This document shows, piece by piece, positions 35,505 through 48,206 of a stretch of DNA of 64,000 nucleotides. Source of the stretch: Cynocephalus volans (taxonomy: Eukaryota > Chordata > Mammalia > Dermoptera > Cynocephalidae); NCBI RefSeq assembly GCF_027409185.1, contig NC_084471.1, positions 10,644,035-10,708,034 on the forward strand, written 5' to 3'. The position numbers and the translations under genes are program-made. Numbering within the stretch: position 1 is the stretch's first letter; the number at the start of each line of letters is the position of its first letter. The notes beneath the pieces are model-generated. The model saw only the letters and a program-made list of their open reading frames with translations, was not told the origin of the DNA and made no database searches.

Positions 35505-35602
35505 TTATTATTTTGGTGGCTAGCTGGTACAGGGATTGAACCCTGGACCTTGGTGTTATCAGCACCACTCTCTAACCAACTGAGCCAACAGGCCAGCCCT
35601 GC
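35505..35602 (-). mobile_element. tRNA-Ile-derived SINE, monomer
   Basis: On the minus strand: GGCTGGCCTGTTGGCTCAG, GGTTAGAGAGTGGTGC, AACACCAAGGTCCAGGGTTC. It is inserted in the old L1M. Target duplication not clear. Confidence 0.85.
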
Positions 35603-36995
35603 ATCATGGATTTTGATACTCCATTGTTAGGTGCATACACATTAAGGGTTGTATGTCTTCTTGGAGAATTGCCCCCTTTATCATTATGTAATGCCCTCTC
35701 TTTATCCTTGATAACTTAATCTGAAGTCTGCTCTGTCTGAAATTAATATAGCTGACTTCTACTTTCTTTTGACTAGTGTTAGCATGGAGTATCTTTCTCA
35801 TTAATTATCTGTTAATCTCTGTGTGTCTTTATATTTAAAGTACGTTTCTTATAGACAGCATATAGTTGATTCTTGTTTCTTGGTCCACTCTGGCAATCTC
35901 TGTCTTTTAATTGGTGCATTTAGACCATTGATGTTTAAAGTGATTCCTGGTGTACTTGGATTAATAACTACCAATTTGTTTTTGTACCAATAATTTTCAA
36001 TTTGTTGGCCTTTTTTGTTGCCGTTTTTGTTTTCCAGTATTTTTCAGCCTTTTGTGGTTTTTAATTGAGCATTTTATATGATTCATTTTCTCTCCATTAT
36101 TGGCATATTAGTTATACTTTTTTGACCTTTTTTGGTTACACTAGAGTTTGCAATATACATTTACAACTACTCCAAATATACTCTCAAATAACACTATACT
36201 TCCTCTAGGTAGATAGTGCTAGGACCTTAGAGTAACAAAATAATTCTAATTTCTCTTTCCCATTTCTTATATCATTGCTATCATTCATTTTTGTTTATAC
36301 ATTAACATACAAATCAAAGACATTGTTGCTATTATTATTTTGAACAAACTTGTCTGTTAGATTAATAAAGAATAAGAAATAAAATTTTTAATTTTAACTT
36401 CAGTTATTACTTCTCTGTTGCTCCTTTCTTTATACAAATCTGAATTTCTGACCTTTGCCATTTTCCTTCTCCCTAAAGAATTTCTTTTAACGCTTCTTGC
36501 AAGGCAAGTGTACTGGCAACAAATACCTTGATTTTTGTTTGTCTGAGAAACTCTTTATATTTTCTTCCCTTTTTTTGGTTTTAGTTTTCTGAGAATTTGA
36601 ATGTAATTCTTCTGTTTGTTCCTCTATAGATGTTTTTTCCCTCTGGCTTTTCAGATTTTTTCTTTATGTCTGATTTTCTATAGTTTGAAAATGATATGTC
36701 TAGGCCTAGTTTTCACTGGCATTTGTGCTGCTCAGTGTTCTCTGAGCTTCCTCAGTCTGTAGTTAGTATCTGACATTAATATGGGAGAATTCTCAACGAT
36801 GATTGTTTTAAATATTTCTTCTGTTCCTCTCTCTCTTTTTCTTTAATTCCCATTACACATGTGGTACACCTTTTATAGTTGTCTCACAGTTCTTGGAAAT
36901 TCTGTTCTTTTTTTTTCCTCTTCAGTCTTTATGCTCTTTGTTTTTCAATTTTGGTGGTTGCTATAGAGATGTCTTCAAGCTCAGCGTTTCTTTCC

Positions 36996-37070
36996 TCAGC
37001 TGTGTCCAGTCTACCAATAAGAAATGAAGAATACCTTTGGTAGGTTTATTGGTAGACTGGACACAGCTGA
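36996..37070. repeat. perfect foldback, 25-bp arms
   Basis: Arms 36996-37020 and 37046-37070 are exact reverse complements with a 25-base loop. The right arm plus loop is an inverted copy of L1M ORF1 sequence that includes the left arm. Confidence 0.9.
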
Positions 37071-38060
37071 TATCTAGCATTTCATTTTGTTTCTTTCTTA
37101 GAATTTCCATCTCTGCTTAATTGCCCACCCTTTCTTGCTTGCTGTTTTATCTGTTAGAGCCCTTAGCATCTTAATCATAGTTGTTTTAAATTCCTGGTCT
37201 GATAATTTCAACATTTCTGCCATATCTGAATCTGGTTTTGGTGCTTTCTCTGTTTCTTCAAACTGTGATTTTTGCTTTTTGTATGTCTTATAATTTGTTC
37301 TTCATAGTTGGAGGTGATGCAGGTAAAAGGAATTCTGGTAAATAGGCCTTTAGTAATGTGATAAGGTGTTGGGGCAGGGGAAGCATTCTAGAGTCCTATG
37401 AATAGGTCTCAGTCTTAGTGAGCCTGTGCCCACATACTGTGAACTTCACATGTGCTTTTCAGTTGTCCTGTCTCCCCACACCCTGGCTTTCAGTGGGACA
37501 GTATGGCTAGAGTGGACTGGAGTTGGGTATTTATGTCCTTTCTCCCTCATCAGTTAGCTTCTGATAATACCCTGTCAGATTAGGCTCTGGTTAACTTATT
37601 TCTCCTAGGGCAGACTTTGTTAAGAAGTACTGAGTGCTCTGGCACATTTCAACATTGTCACTTCCCCACCTCCTCCTCCCCCATCAGAAGCACGAGGGGA
37701 TTTTTCTTTGATATTTTCTATGAGAACCTGGTCAAGCTGCTGATGACTGGGTCTCCCTGGAGTTTTTATCTCTCAGACTTGTCCACTGAGTATCCAGCAG
37801 TTCATTTAGAGTTCAGGTCTTCCTACCTCAGCACTGTTCCCTTGGATGTTTGTGCCTGTGGGTTTCTACTCCATCAAGCCACGACTCTGTGTTTGCTTGT
37901 CAGTCTCTGCAATTTGAGGGTCAGTGGTTTGCCCTGAGACTACGCCTCTCTGATGGGTCTAAGAAGAATTGTTGATTTTTCTGTTTGGTCAGCTTTTTAC
38001 TTGTTTGAATAGAGTGGTGACTTCAGCTTTTTACATGTAGAGCCAGAAGTCAAGTTATTC

Positions 38061-38664
38061 TTTTTTATATCTGTCTTGAAGTTATTTAGGTCAAAGATGG
38101 TATGAGAAATATATAACTTATATTCTTTATTATGGCTCTCAAGGCTTAAAAAATTCCTCACTCAAAGACTAATTTGATGGTCTTGGGCAAGTAGCTAGCC
38201 ACAGTTGATGGGGTGGGTCAATTTCTTTTATCTCAGGTTAGGGTCCATTACAGTTTAGGTTCAACCTCATGAAAATGGGTACCATATTACCACAGATGAT
38301 TCAGGGTTCCAGACTGATAGTCCCGAATCTCCTTGATGTTCTCAGGTAGTCTAACATTCTCTCCTTTATGTTCACAGCATCTATATCTGTCATAACCCAT
38401 TTATGTACATGTCTATACCCCTTACAAAACTGAATTTCTCAAGGAGAAGAACAGTGTCCTAGCACTTAGTACTCTGCCTAGGGGTAGGATCACTCACTAC
38501 ATATATTTGATGGATGAACGAGTAATACCTTAATATTTTTATACCTTTAGCAAATTTATAGTAATTGACATTTTTTAGAAAGATAAAAAATATAGATGTC
38601 CCAGTTGATTAATAAAAAAATTTCCATTTCTTTCTATAAATTACCTTTTAAAATAGTTTAAATG
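38061..38664. other. intronic, no clear feature
   Basis: AT-rich sequence between two L1s. An L2-like stretch near 38430-38500 is possible but weak. Confidence 0.4.
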
Positions 38665-41645
38665 TAACAATACTTTATTGAAATATAACTTATGTATTAT
38701 AAAGTATGTAAATATTTGTGGGGTACAGAGTTGAATATCAGTACATGTATACACTGTGTGATGATCACATCAGGGTAATTAGCATATTCATCATTATAAA
38801 ACTTAATCATTTCTTTGTGATGAGGACATTTGATCTCTTCTCTTCTAGTCACTTGATAACATGCAGTAAATTATTGTTAATTATAGATGGCTAGCTTGAC
38901 TGTATACCCATAGAAATTATTTTTCATATCTAGCTGTTATGTGTCCATTAACCAGCCTCTCACTATGCCCCTCTAACTTCCCCTTTCCCAACTCTAGTAA
39001 TCACAATTCTGCTGTCTCCTTCTGAAAGTTTAGCTTATTGTTATGTATGTTTGTTTGTTTCTTTCTTAGCTCCCACTTCTGAGTGACAACATACAATTTT
39101 TCTCTTTCTGTGCCTGACTTGTTTCTCTTAATATAATTTTCTCTAAGCTCATCCACGTTGCTGTGAATGGCAGAATTTCATTCTTTTTTATGGCTGGGTA
39201 GTATTCCATTGTGTATATATGCCACATTTCCTTTATCTAATCATCCGTCAATGGACATTTAGGTTGGTTTCATATCTTGGCTATTGTGAATGGAGCTGCA
39301 ATAAACTTGGGAGTTGCAGGTATCCTTTTGACATGATGATTTCCATTCCTTTGGTTGTATACCCAGATTGCTGGATTGTATGGCAGTTCTATCTGTAGTT
39401 GTTCGAGAAACCTCCATACTGTTTTCGATAATGGCTGTACTAATTTACAAACCCACCAGCAGTGTAGAAGAGTTCTCCTTTCTCCCTATCTTCACCAGCG
39501 TTTTTTATTTCTGTCTTTTTGATAATAGCCAGTCTAACTGGGGTGAGTTGGTATCTCAGTGTAGTTTTGATTTGCATTTCCCTACTGATTAGCGATGGTG
39601 GGCATTTTTTAATATAGCTGTTGGCCATTTGTATGTTTTCTTTTAAGAAATTTTTACTCAGCTTCTTTGCACTTTTTTTTGTTTGTTTGTTTGTTTTGTT
39701 AAAAAGATGACCGGTAAGGGGATCTTAATCCTTGGCTTGGTGTTGTCAGCACCACGCTCTCCCAAGTGAGCCATCGGCTGGCCCCTTTGCACAGTTTTTA
39801 ATCAGGTTTTTTAAAATTAAATTGCTTGAGTTCCTTGTATATTCTGGATATTAATTCCTTATTGGATGAATAGTTTGCAAATATTTTCTCCCATTCTGTA
39901 GGTTGTCTTTTCACTCTGTTAATTGTTTCCTTTGCTGTGCAGAAGCTTTTTAGTTTGATATAGTCCCATTTGTTTATTTTTTCTTTGTTGCCTGTGCTTT
40001 TGAGATCTTATTCATGAAGTCTTTACCCAGTCCTATATACTGAAGTCCTATATATTTCTCCTGTGAGTTTCTTCTAGGAGTTTTATAGTTTCAGGTCTTA
40101 CATTTAAGTCTTTTTCCATTTTGAGTTGGTTTTGGTATATGGCAAGACATAGGGGTCTAGTTTCATTCTACTACATGTGGATTTCCAGTTTTCCCAGCAG
40201 CATTGATTGAAGAGACTGTTCTTTACCCAAAGAATGTTCTTGGCACCTTTGTCCAAAACCAGTTGGCTGTAAATAGGTGGATTATTTTCTGGGTCCTTGC
40301 TTCTGTTCTGTTGGTCTGAGTGTCTGTTTTTATGCCAGTACCATGCTGTTTTGCTTTGTAATATATTTTGAAGTCAGGTAGTGTAATGCCTTTGGCTTTA
40401 TTTTTTTTGCTCAGGATTGTTTTGTCTATTGGGGGTCTTTTGTTCCATATGAATGTTTGGATTTTTTTTTTCTGTGAATGCCATTGGTATTTTGACGGGG
40501 ATTGTGTTGACTCTGTGGATCGCTTTGGGTAGTATGGACATTTTCACAGTGTTAGTTCTTCTAATACATGAACATGGAATGTCTTTCTGTTTTTCATGTT
40601 CTCTTTAATTGCTTTCATTAGTGTCTTGTAGTTTTCATCCTAGGCATGTTTCACCTCCTTGGTTAAATTTATTCATTGGTATTTAATTTTTTTGGTAGCT
40701 ATTGTAAATTATAAATTTTTTTCTGCTAGATCTATTAGCATTTAGAAATGCTACTGATTTTTGTATAGTGGTTTTGTATCCTGCAACTTTACTGAATTCG
40801 TTTATCAGCTCTGAGTTTTTTGGTGGAGTCTTTACGTTTTTCTATGTATAGGGTCATATCATCAACAGACAGGGACAATTTGACTTCGTCTTTTCCCATT
40901 TGGATGCCCTTTATTTCTTTTTCTTGACTGATTGCTCTGGCTAGAACTTCCAATGTTATGTAGAATAGGAGTGGTGAAAGTGTGCATCTTTGTCTTTTTC
41001 TTGTTTTTAAAGGAAAAGATGAAAGATTTTCCCCATTCAGGATCATGTCATCTGTGGGTTTGTCATATATGGCTTTTATTGTGTTGAGATACTTTCCTTC
41101 TATGCCTAATTTATTGAGAGTCTTTATCATGAAGGGACATTGAATTTTGTCATATGCTTTTTCTGCATCTATTGAGATGGTCATGTGGTTTTTGTCCTTT
41201 ATTTTTTGATGTGGTGTATCACATTTACTGATTTTTGTATGTTGCACCATCCTTGTATCCCTGGAATGAATCCCACTTGATCGTGGTGTATAATCTTTTT
41301 TATGTTTTGATGAATTATGTTTGCTAGTATTTTGTTTAGAATTTTGGCATCTATGTTCATCAAGGATATTGGCCTATAGTTTGTTATATCTTTGATTTTT
41401 GTTATCAGGTTGATGCTGGTGTCATAGAATAAGTTTGGGAGAATGGCTTCTGTTTCAATTTTTTTTTGGAATAGTTTGAAAAGAAGTGGTATTACTTCTT
41501 TAAAAGTTTGATAGAATTCAACAGTGAAGCCATTTGGTCCTGGGCTTTTCTTTGCTGGGAAATTGCTGATTACTATTTCAGTCTTGTTGCTTATTATTGG
41601 TCTGTTCAGGTTTTCTGTTTCTTCTTGGTTTAGCCTTGTAGTTTG
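38665..41645 (-). mobile_element. LINE-1, 5'-truncated, interrupted by a SINE
   Basis: The 3'UTR starts near 38665, and ORF2 remnants continue to 41645. They include C-terminal pieces near 39440-40300 and the reverse transcriptase at 40789-41765 ([10 protein letters not shown], so the usual FADD motif is changed to SVDD). The endonuclease and upstream parts are missing. There are many frameshifts. Confidence 0.88.
39673..39784 (-). mobile_element. tRNA-Ile-derived SINE, internally shortened dimer
   Basis: On the minus strand it starts GGGGCCAGCCGATGGCTCAC and ends GATCCCCTTACCGGTCATC with a poly(A) (poly(T) at 39673). It joins the first and second halves with a deletion between them. The target duplication ctttgcac (39665-39672, 39785-39792) lies inside the L1. 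Confidence 0.88.
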
Positions 41646-43060
41646 AAAATATACAGATTTTAAGTTTACAGTTTGATGAATTTTGATGAGTGTAACCCTC
41701 ACCCACATCAAGATAAAGAACGTTTTTATGCCCTCAGAAATTCCTTCATTCCCCTTTCTAATCAATTCTCCTTCCTCCCCAGAGGCAATTACTTTTCTAA
41801 TTTCTTTATATGATTACTTGCATTTGTTCTTGAAATTCATATAAATGAAAGCATGCAGTATGTATTATTTTGTTTCCTGCTTCTTTCTCTCAACATTATA
41901 TTTTGAAGTTCATCGATGTTGTTGTGTACAAGTATATCAGTAGTATCATTTCTTTTTATTGCTGAGTTGTATTCCCTTCTATGAATATATGCCAGTTTGT
42001 TTATCCATCTTCGGTTGATGGATATTTGGGTTTATATTTTTTGGCTATTATGAATAAATCTGTTAAGAACATTCTTGTGCAGTATACATGCAGCTCTCTT
42101 TGGCTGTATGCATTCAATTCTCTTTGGTATACACTCAGGAGTAGAATTTCTGGGTCACAAAAATCACTAAATAAAAATAGAAACTAAAATTTTTTAATGT
42201 GGTTTTACCATTTTACACCCTCCCCCAGCAATGTATGAGAGTACGTTGTTCACATTCTTGTCAAAACTTAGTAATGTTATTCTTTTTAATTTAGCCATTC
42301 TGATGGGTATATAATGTTTCAATTTGGTTTTAATTTGCGTTTCACTGAAAAGTTGTTGAGCACCTTTTGCATATGACTTTTGGCCATATGGACATCTTTG
42401 GCCTATTGAAGTGTTTTGCCTATTTTCTAATTATCTTTATCTTCTAATTATTGGTTTGTAAGAATTCTTTATGCATTCTGGATATGAGTCCTTAGTCAGA
42501 CAGATGATTACTGATGTTTTCTCAAAGTCTGCAGCTCGTCTTTTCAGTTTTTTAATGTTGCCTTTTGATGAACAGAATTTTTAGATTTTGAATGTTATGG
42601 CGATCTGACTGTGATTTCTCACCCCTTTGGTTACCAGCATTGATATGGCTGATCTGGCTGGCTAGACAGTTGTGCCCTTCCTCTCTCATTGCTCCGTGTG
42701 TGTCCCTCCCAAAGATGTATGCTTAGTTGAAGGGGATGAGTTTCTCTGACAGAGGAGGACTGTTCTTTCATCAAGGATATATAATAGCTGGGCTCCCCTG
42801 TGAGAGCCTCCAGTTGTGCTCTCAAAATCCATTTATAGGAGAATGTAGGGTAAAAACATTTTAAAAGTCTGTAATTTTTATGAAGCCCATTTTTTTCTTT
42901 TATTATTAATGCCTTTTGTGTCTTGTTTGAGAAACTTGCCTACCCCAAGGAAGGTTTTCTTCTAGAAATTTTATAGTTCTAGCTAGATGTATGATCTAAA
43001 ATTAGCTTTTGTGTATATTGCACATATAGTATCCAGTTGTTTGAGTATTATTAGATTTTA
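41646..43060 (-). mobile_element. old L1M 3' half, split by a 7SK pseudogene
   Basis: The 3'UTR-like start is GTGTAACCCTCACCCACATC, followed by decayed ORF2 C-terminal sequence to 42589, then 42853 to about 43060. It is interrupted at 42590-42852. Confidence 0.75.
42590..42852 (+). pseudogene. RN7SK: 7SK small nuclear RNA pseudogene, 3'-truncated
   Basis: It follows 7SK RNA from its first bases: GGCGATCTGACTGTGA, GGCTGATCTGGCTGGCTAGA, CCTTCCTCTCTCATTGCTCC, GTCCCTCCCAAAGATG, GACAGAGGAGGACTGTTCTT, and ends at GGAGAATGTAGGGTA. About the last 55-60 bases of 7SK are missing. Many CpG sites have become TG or CA, as in old pseudogenes. 7SK normally sequesters P-TEFb; this copy lacks the 3' hairpin and should be inert. 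Confidence 0.93.
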
Positions 43061-45014
43061 ATAATAGAGGGTTTCAATGTACATTATCTAATTTGATCTT
43101 TAAAGCATCTTTTGAGAAAAGAAAGGTTTATATCTCTCTCTCATAGAGATGAGGATCCAAAGCTCAGAAAGATTAAGTCATTTAGGTGAGGTTGCATAGA
43201 CAATTAATGGCTGAATACAATTAGAACTCTATCCTGATACTATTTAGTCATATTTTACTATTACACTATACAGCTTCTCCTAATTGAGTCTTAAAACTAT
43301 CCTAAGGGATTTCACTGAACTAGTAGAATGGACTTAATTAAAATTACCTGGAAAATAATCAAATGTGAAAGCTTTTTCATATCATCAGCTTATTTGTTTA
43401 CACAAATTATGGTATTCTTTTAAAACCAATTCAGAATCTAAGATATGTGTGCATTATAGGTTTATGTGCTATTTTATTCTCAGGTGAGTCATGAAGTTGC
43501 AGTTAATTTCATTTAAATAGGCATTTCATAGAGACTCACCCACATATATTTAAAAATATATTTTAAAAAAAGAGTTACATTTTAAAAACACAAATTATCA
43601 ATATTGTTAAAAAGTTAATATATTAAGCTATTTTACTATAAGAAGCATGCATTGATAACATTATTGCCATTGTAGCTTTCCGCTAGCATTATCAGTCACC
43701 TAATTTAGGTAGTTAGGTACTTAACATTTATAATAATAGCTAATTTGTTTATAGGTTGCCTCATTGTTGTATCCTTCAAAACTCAGGGATAAGCCCATAC
43801 CAATTACCTACCTATTTGCTCACCAAAGTTTGAATATGTTGGACTGAGAACTAAGCCTTTTAAGCTATGGTTAAGAGGTATTAATCAAAATGTAAAAGTC
43901 AAATACTTTGGAAGATGTAATACATTTATTTATATTTACACTAGGTTATAAATTATTAAAATCTATTTGGGGGGGAGGGAAAGGTTGTTTTTTGAGTCCA
44001 GGTTCCCATAGAAGTAGAGAAAACACCAGGTATTTGGCTTCTGAAAAACTTTAGACAAAGAGGGTACCCTGGGTGAGTAAGAGAAAAAGGGAATGACTGT
44101 GGCTTTCCTTACCAAGGCAACTGTAATGAATTAAATAGAGCCAGCATATCTAGAAGGAATAAGTTCAAGAAAAAGAAAATATTTTAAAATGTAAAAAAAA
44201 AAAAAAGCTTTAGATGTTGATTAGCCATGTCAGGGCTATAGAGCCAAATAACTAAAATTTGGGAGTATTACTATTTTTACTGAAGGGACTGGGTTTGGGG
44301 TGGTATGTGGCAGACAGTTCCTAGTCAGTGTGATGCAGTGGCTAAGCACTGTAGGAATAAAAATCTAGCTTCACAGTGAATCAGATTTAATTGCTTTTCT
44401 ACTTCTGTCAGACAGCACTAGTTAAAATTCTCTAACTAGAGAACCCACCTAATATATGGTGGTGGATTAATTAATGTGATGTGGGTGCTTTCATTGGTGG
44501 TGGGTTAATTAACACAAGGCTTCTGAGTACATTTGTATCTTCGGTGAGCACATGTAATTCCTGTAACAAATATTTTTGATGAACAGATAGTTTCCTTTAA
44601 CAAACATGTTACAGGCTTTGGGTCATCATAAGCCTGTGGTTAGACATTATGTTATTGTGAGTTTAAACAAAACATTTTTACTTAAAATAGCCGAATATTT
44701 TAGCCTTGTGTTCCTTTTCAACAAATATAGTAGCATTGGTAATCATGATAGCAAGAAGCAAAACATGAATTTATTTAAACTTAAATGTGACCTTTGCCCA
44801 ACTGGCTAGTCTTCCCACAGTGCTCTTTATTTATTGTACTCAAATGGATGACAGAGTAAACAAAAAAGGAGAGGAACCGGCTTAGCCCCTTTAGTGCTGT
44901 GTCAACAGAATTATTCTCTTAAGGTTCTCATCAAATAAAATAGTTTACAATTATATACTAAAGTCAGCCAAAGAAATTAAAGTCTATATTTTGTTATTTT
45001 TATAGAATCAATCT
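43061..45014. other. intronic, mostly unassigned
   Basis: A MIR-like ancient repeat lies at about 43060-43260 (GATGAGGATCCAAAGCTCAG). The rest shows A-rich runs near 43560 and 44190 but no gene or named family. Confidence 0.45.
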
Positions 45015-45195
45015 CCACTTTCTAGCTTATTAACTTTATGACTTTGAGAAAGTTACTTCATCCCCCTAAGCCTGACTTTTCTCTTTTGTAAAATGGACTT
45101 AATGATGAACTCTGAGGGTTGTGAGGATTAGAGAGACGTCTGAGAGTCAGGCACATGGTAAGTCATGAGTCAGTGTTAGCTGATACTGTTAGTCC
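45015..45195 (+). repeat. MIR SINE remnant
   Basis: It reads ACTTTATGACTTTGAGAAAG, TTCTCTTTTGTAAAATGGAC and GGGTTGTGAGGATTAGAG, the MIR core and 3' pattern. Confidence 0.75.
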
Positions 45196-45389
45196 TTGAT
45201 AGGTTTTTATTTTTATATTTTTTTCCCCTGGAACATATATTCATGTTCACATAAAGCTCAGTGCAGATATTCACTAGAACAGTCTTTTCTACTCCTGCAA
45301 AGTTAAGCAGTTATTACTCTGCTCGTCCCCAGCACCTTGCCCACACATCTGTTGTAGCCCATATCACACTGCTCCTTTACTGTGTTTGG

Positions 45390-45700
45390 AGGGCTTAGTT
45401 TACTTTGTCTCTCTTGATGAAGGAATTGAAGCAGACTCCCAGACAATCTGTGCCTTGAGTTGAGTCTCATGATCTCAGTGACATCTTGTTCTTAAGATAA
45501 GGATAAGATAAGGATAGAACGTGACTCCATTACCTTCCCTATAAAATCTTTGTTGCTTGTAATAGAGTCCCAGAGCACTTCCCAACTCTGTTGGCTGGTG
45601 TTTCCTGGGTCAATCCTCATATTTGATTCCCAATAAATGTTATAAAATTAATTTTGCCTTGACAGCCTTAATTTTGGTTCACCCCCTGTTTCTTCACTGG
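45390..45700 (+). mobile_element. possible solitary LTR fragment
   Basis: Features of an LTR 3' half are TATAAAATCTTTGTTGCTTG, CTCTGTTGGCTGGTGTTTCC and CCCAATAAATGTTATAAAAT with an AATAAA signal. I cannot name the family, and no coding region accompanies it. Confidence 0.35.
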
Positions 45701-45879
45701 GCATGGTAGGGGTGCCGAATAAATGCTTGCTGACTACACAACTGATGGACTGACCAGCAGTTGTAGTGCTGTAGGTAGCATTGGTAGCTTTTAAGATGTT
45801 CTCTTTGTCCTAAATGTTCTATTTTTCTACAGTGTTTCTAGGTGTAGATTTGTTTTTACTTATCTTGCTTGGTCTTTAG

Positions 45880-46530
45880 AGGTCATCTTTGAAGTGAGGA
45901 TTCACATATCTTTTCTGTAAAATTCTTAGATATTGTCTCTGAATGTTGCTTTTTGGCAGTTACCTCAATTTTCTTTTTTGAAACTTCTAGATGAATATTG
46001 GGGTCTATAATCTGTTGTTTATGACTTTTAATTAATCTTTTTAATCTTATTGCCTCTCTGTGCTGTATTTTGGAATAATTCCTTGGTATTGCTCTCCAGT
46101 TACCAATTCTGTCTTCAACTGTTTGAGTCTGGAGTTTATCTTGGATGTTGAGCATTTTTTTTTCAAATCTCAATGACTTCAGTTTACATATCTAGGATTT
46201 TTAATTGGTCATTTTCATATCCATCTGTTCTTGTTTCATTCCTGCTTGTCTTTGTTTTGTTTTATGATTTCATATTCCTTGTCGTGGGTATGAGTCATGT
46301 ATTAATCTCTCTTAATCATTTATTTAAAAATTTTTTTTAGAGGATTTAAAAATTTTATAGAGTATTGATTCTATAGAAGATCCTATAGAAACATTGATTT
46401 TGCTTAGAGTGAATTTTTTTTCAATTACTGATTTTATTGGCTTAGTATTAGAATTTTTAAAAATGTATTTTAGAGTTTTCGTTTTTAGCTTATTTTGAGT
46501 TGGAGGTTCTAACCGCAACCACCCATGTTC
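45880..46530 (-). mobile_element. old L1M/HAL1 ORF1-type remnant
   Basis: Minus-strand fragments read as an L1 ORF1 coiled-coil region with stops. The sequence continues as possible L1M 5' material on the far side of the LTR at 46652. Confidence 0.5.
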
Positions 46531-46651
46531 ATTTTTTCCTTTATGTTGGTTTTTTTAGTTCCTTTTACCCAGCCCCCTTAGAACCTCTAGACCTTATAAA
46601 GGTGGCTTGGAGCTTGTATCGTACGATAATACTAGGGTGTCACCGACCCAG

Positions 46652-47060
46652 TGATGGAGTTTGGATGTGTTGTCCCCTCCAAAACTCATGTGGAAATTTG
46701 ATCCCCAATGTGGCAGTGTTGGAAACTGATTGAGTCATGAGGGAGTGGATCCCTCATGAATGGATTAATGCTCTCCCTGGGGGAGGGGGGATTAATGAGT
46801 GAGTTCTCACTCTATTAGTTCCCGCGAGAGCTCTTTGCTTAAAAAGACCCTGGCACCTTGTCTCTCTCTCTTGCTTCCTCTCGCCATGTGATCTGCTTGT
46901 ACCCGCCAGCTGCACGCCACTTTCCGCCATGAGTAGAAGCAGCCTGAGGCCCATGCCAGATGCAGCTGTCCCAGAATCGTAAGCCAGATAAACCTCTTTT
47001 CCTTATAAATTACCCCGTCTCAGGTATTTCTGTTATAGCAACACAAAACGGACTAAAACA
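46652..47060 (+). mobile_element. solitary MLT1A-type LTR with 5-bp target duplication
   Basis: It reads TGATGGAGTTTGGATGTG, AGTGAGTTCTCACTCTATTA, CTTTCCGCCATGAG, AAACCTCTTTTCCTTATAAA and ends CGGACTAAAACA. The target duplication is cccag at 46647-46651 and 47061-47065, the length expected for ERVL-type elements. There is no internal region. Confidence 0.92.
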
Positions 47061-47204
47061 CCCAGGGACTGAGCATGGTGTCTTATTTAGTTCCAGGTCT
47101 TAAGGCTGCATGTGTGTCCTCCTGCTTTTAGATCCACAGCTGCAAATAAGTTATAGCCTAGGAAGCAGTTAGTGGCTATTTTTTTCTTTCTCTTTTCTTC
47201 CCAG

Positions 47205-47401
47205 GCTTCTCTAATAAACACAGGTCCCCTTCCCCACCAACATCAAAGAGTGAGACCAACTTTGTTTCTCTCACACCCGAGGAGCTGAACTGCTTGCTGC
47301 CAGATCAAGAGCCCAGCAGCCCTGTGGCTTCAGCTCTGCTCACTGCTTTTTCATTTCTCTTATATTCCTGCTTTGTGGAGGCTTTTATCTTCTTTTTGTG
47401 A
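47205..47401 (+). other. cryptic exon-like segment in ENTHD1 intron
   Basis: A 33-base pyrimidine-rich tract ending TTCTTCCCAG (47204) precedes 65 open codons with a stop at 47399-47401. Entered from the phase-1 donor at 14706, the first codon would be G|GC and the frame stays open. It may equally be old L1 5'UTR sequence read in reverse. Confidence 0.25.
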
Positions 47402-47623
47402 CTGACAGTGTCTATTATTGCTGTGTATTTGGAGCAGAGCAGAGGGATACTTTGAAGCATAAACTTACTGTGCAAACTCGACTTAAGGTTTTTTAACTTG
47501 AAAACAACTCAATCAGATATTTTAGATACTTCACTCCCTCCACACCCCCACCCCTACCCTACCTTTACCCCCTGGAGGCATTGTAGAGGGTGGATTGGAG
47601 GGGAGACTAAAGATGAGTAAACA

Positions 47624-47942
47624 GAGTTGACCCTGAACAACATGGACGTGAACTGTGTGAGTCCACTTATACATGGATTTTTTTCAATGAATATATGTAC
47701 AGTACTGTAAATGTATTTTCTCTTTTATTATTTTCTTAATAATGTTTTCTTTCTAGCTTACTTTATCGTAAGGATACAGTATATAATACATATAAAAAAT
47801 GTGTTAATTGACTATGTTATCAGTAAGGCTTCTGGTCAACAGTAGGCTAAGTTTTGGGGGAGTCAAAAGTTATATATGGATTTTCAACTGTAGGGGGGGT
47901 CAGCACCACAACCCTCGAGTTGTTCAAAGGTCAGTGGTAATT
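47624..47942 (+). mobile_element. Tigger-family MITE
   Basis: The start AGTTGACCCTGAACAACATG and the end GAGTTGTTCAAAGGTCAGTG are inverted repeats. The middle GGGGGAGTCAAAAGTTATAT is typical. It is a nonautonomous pogo/Tigger element. Confidence 0.85.
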
Positions 47943-48206
47943 TAGGACACCATGGGCAAAAAATGATCAGGGTCTGAACTAAGGGAGCTGGAGAGGAGAG
48001 AATGGATTTAGAAGGTATTTAGCGGGTATAATCAGTAGACATGGATAACTGAATCTGGGAAGGTATATGTTCATATTTTAACTTAGAATGGAAATAAAAT
48101 TCACTGAGAAAAGAATATGGGAAGAGTAGATTTTGGTAGGACAATAGGTCAGGAATAGAGACCAGGAGTATTCAGATGTTTTAAAACTATTGTTTGAAGC
48201 CTAATA

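Larger units (their letters stand above)
30690..38060 (-). mobile_element. old L1M, near full length, with three later insertions
   Basis: On the minus strand the 5' end is near 38060, the 5'UTR runs to about 37300, ORF1-type sequence covers about 37250-36500, ORF2 covers about 35890-31240 and the 3'UTR ends at 30690. All frames are broken. It was later hit by a MITE (31787-31870), a GC-rich L1 5' fragment (32611-33838) and a SINE (35505-35602). A foldback repeat is at 36996-37070. Confidence 0.85.
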
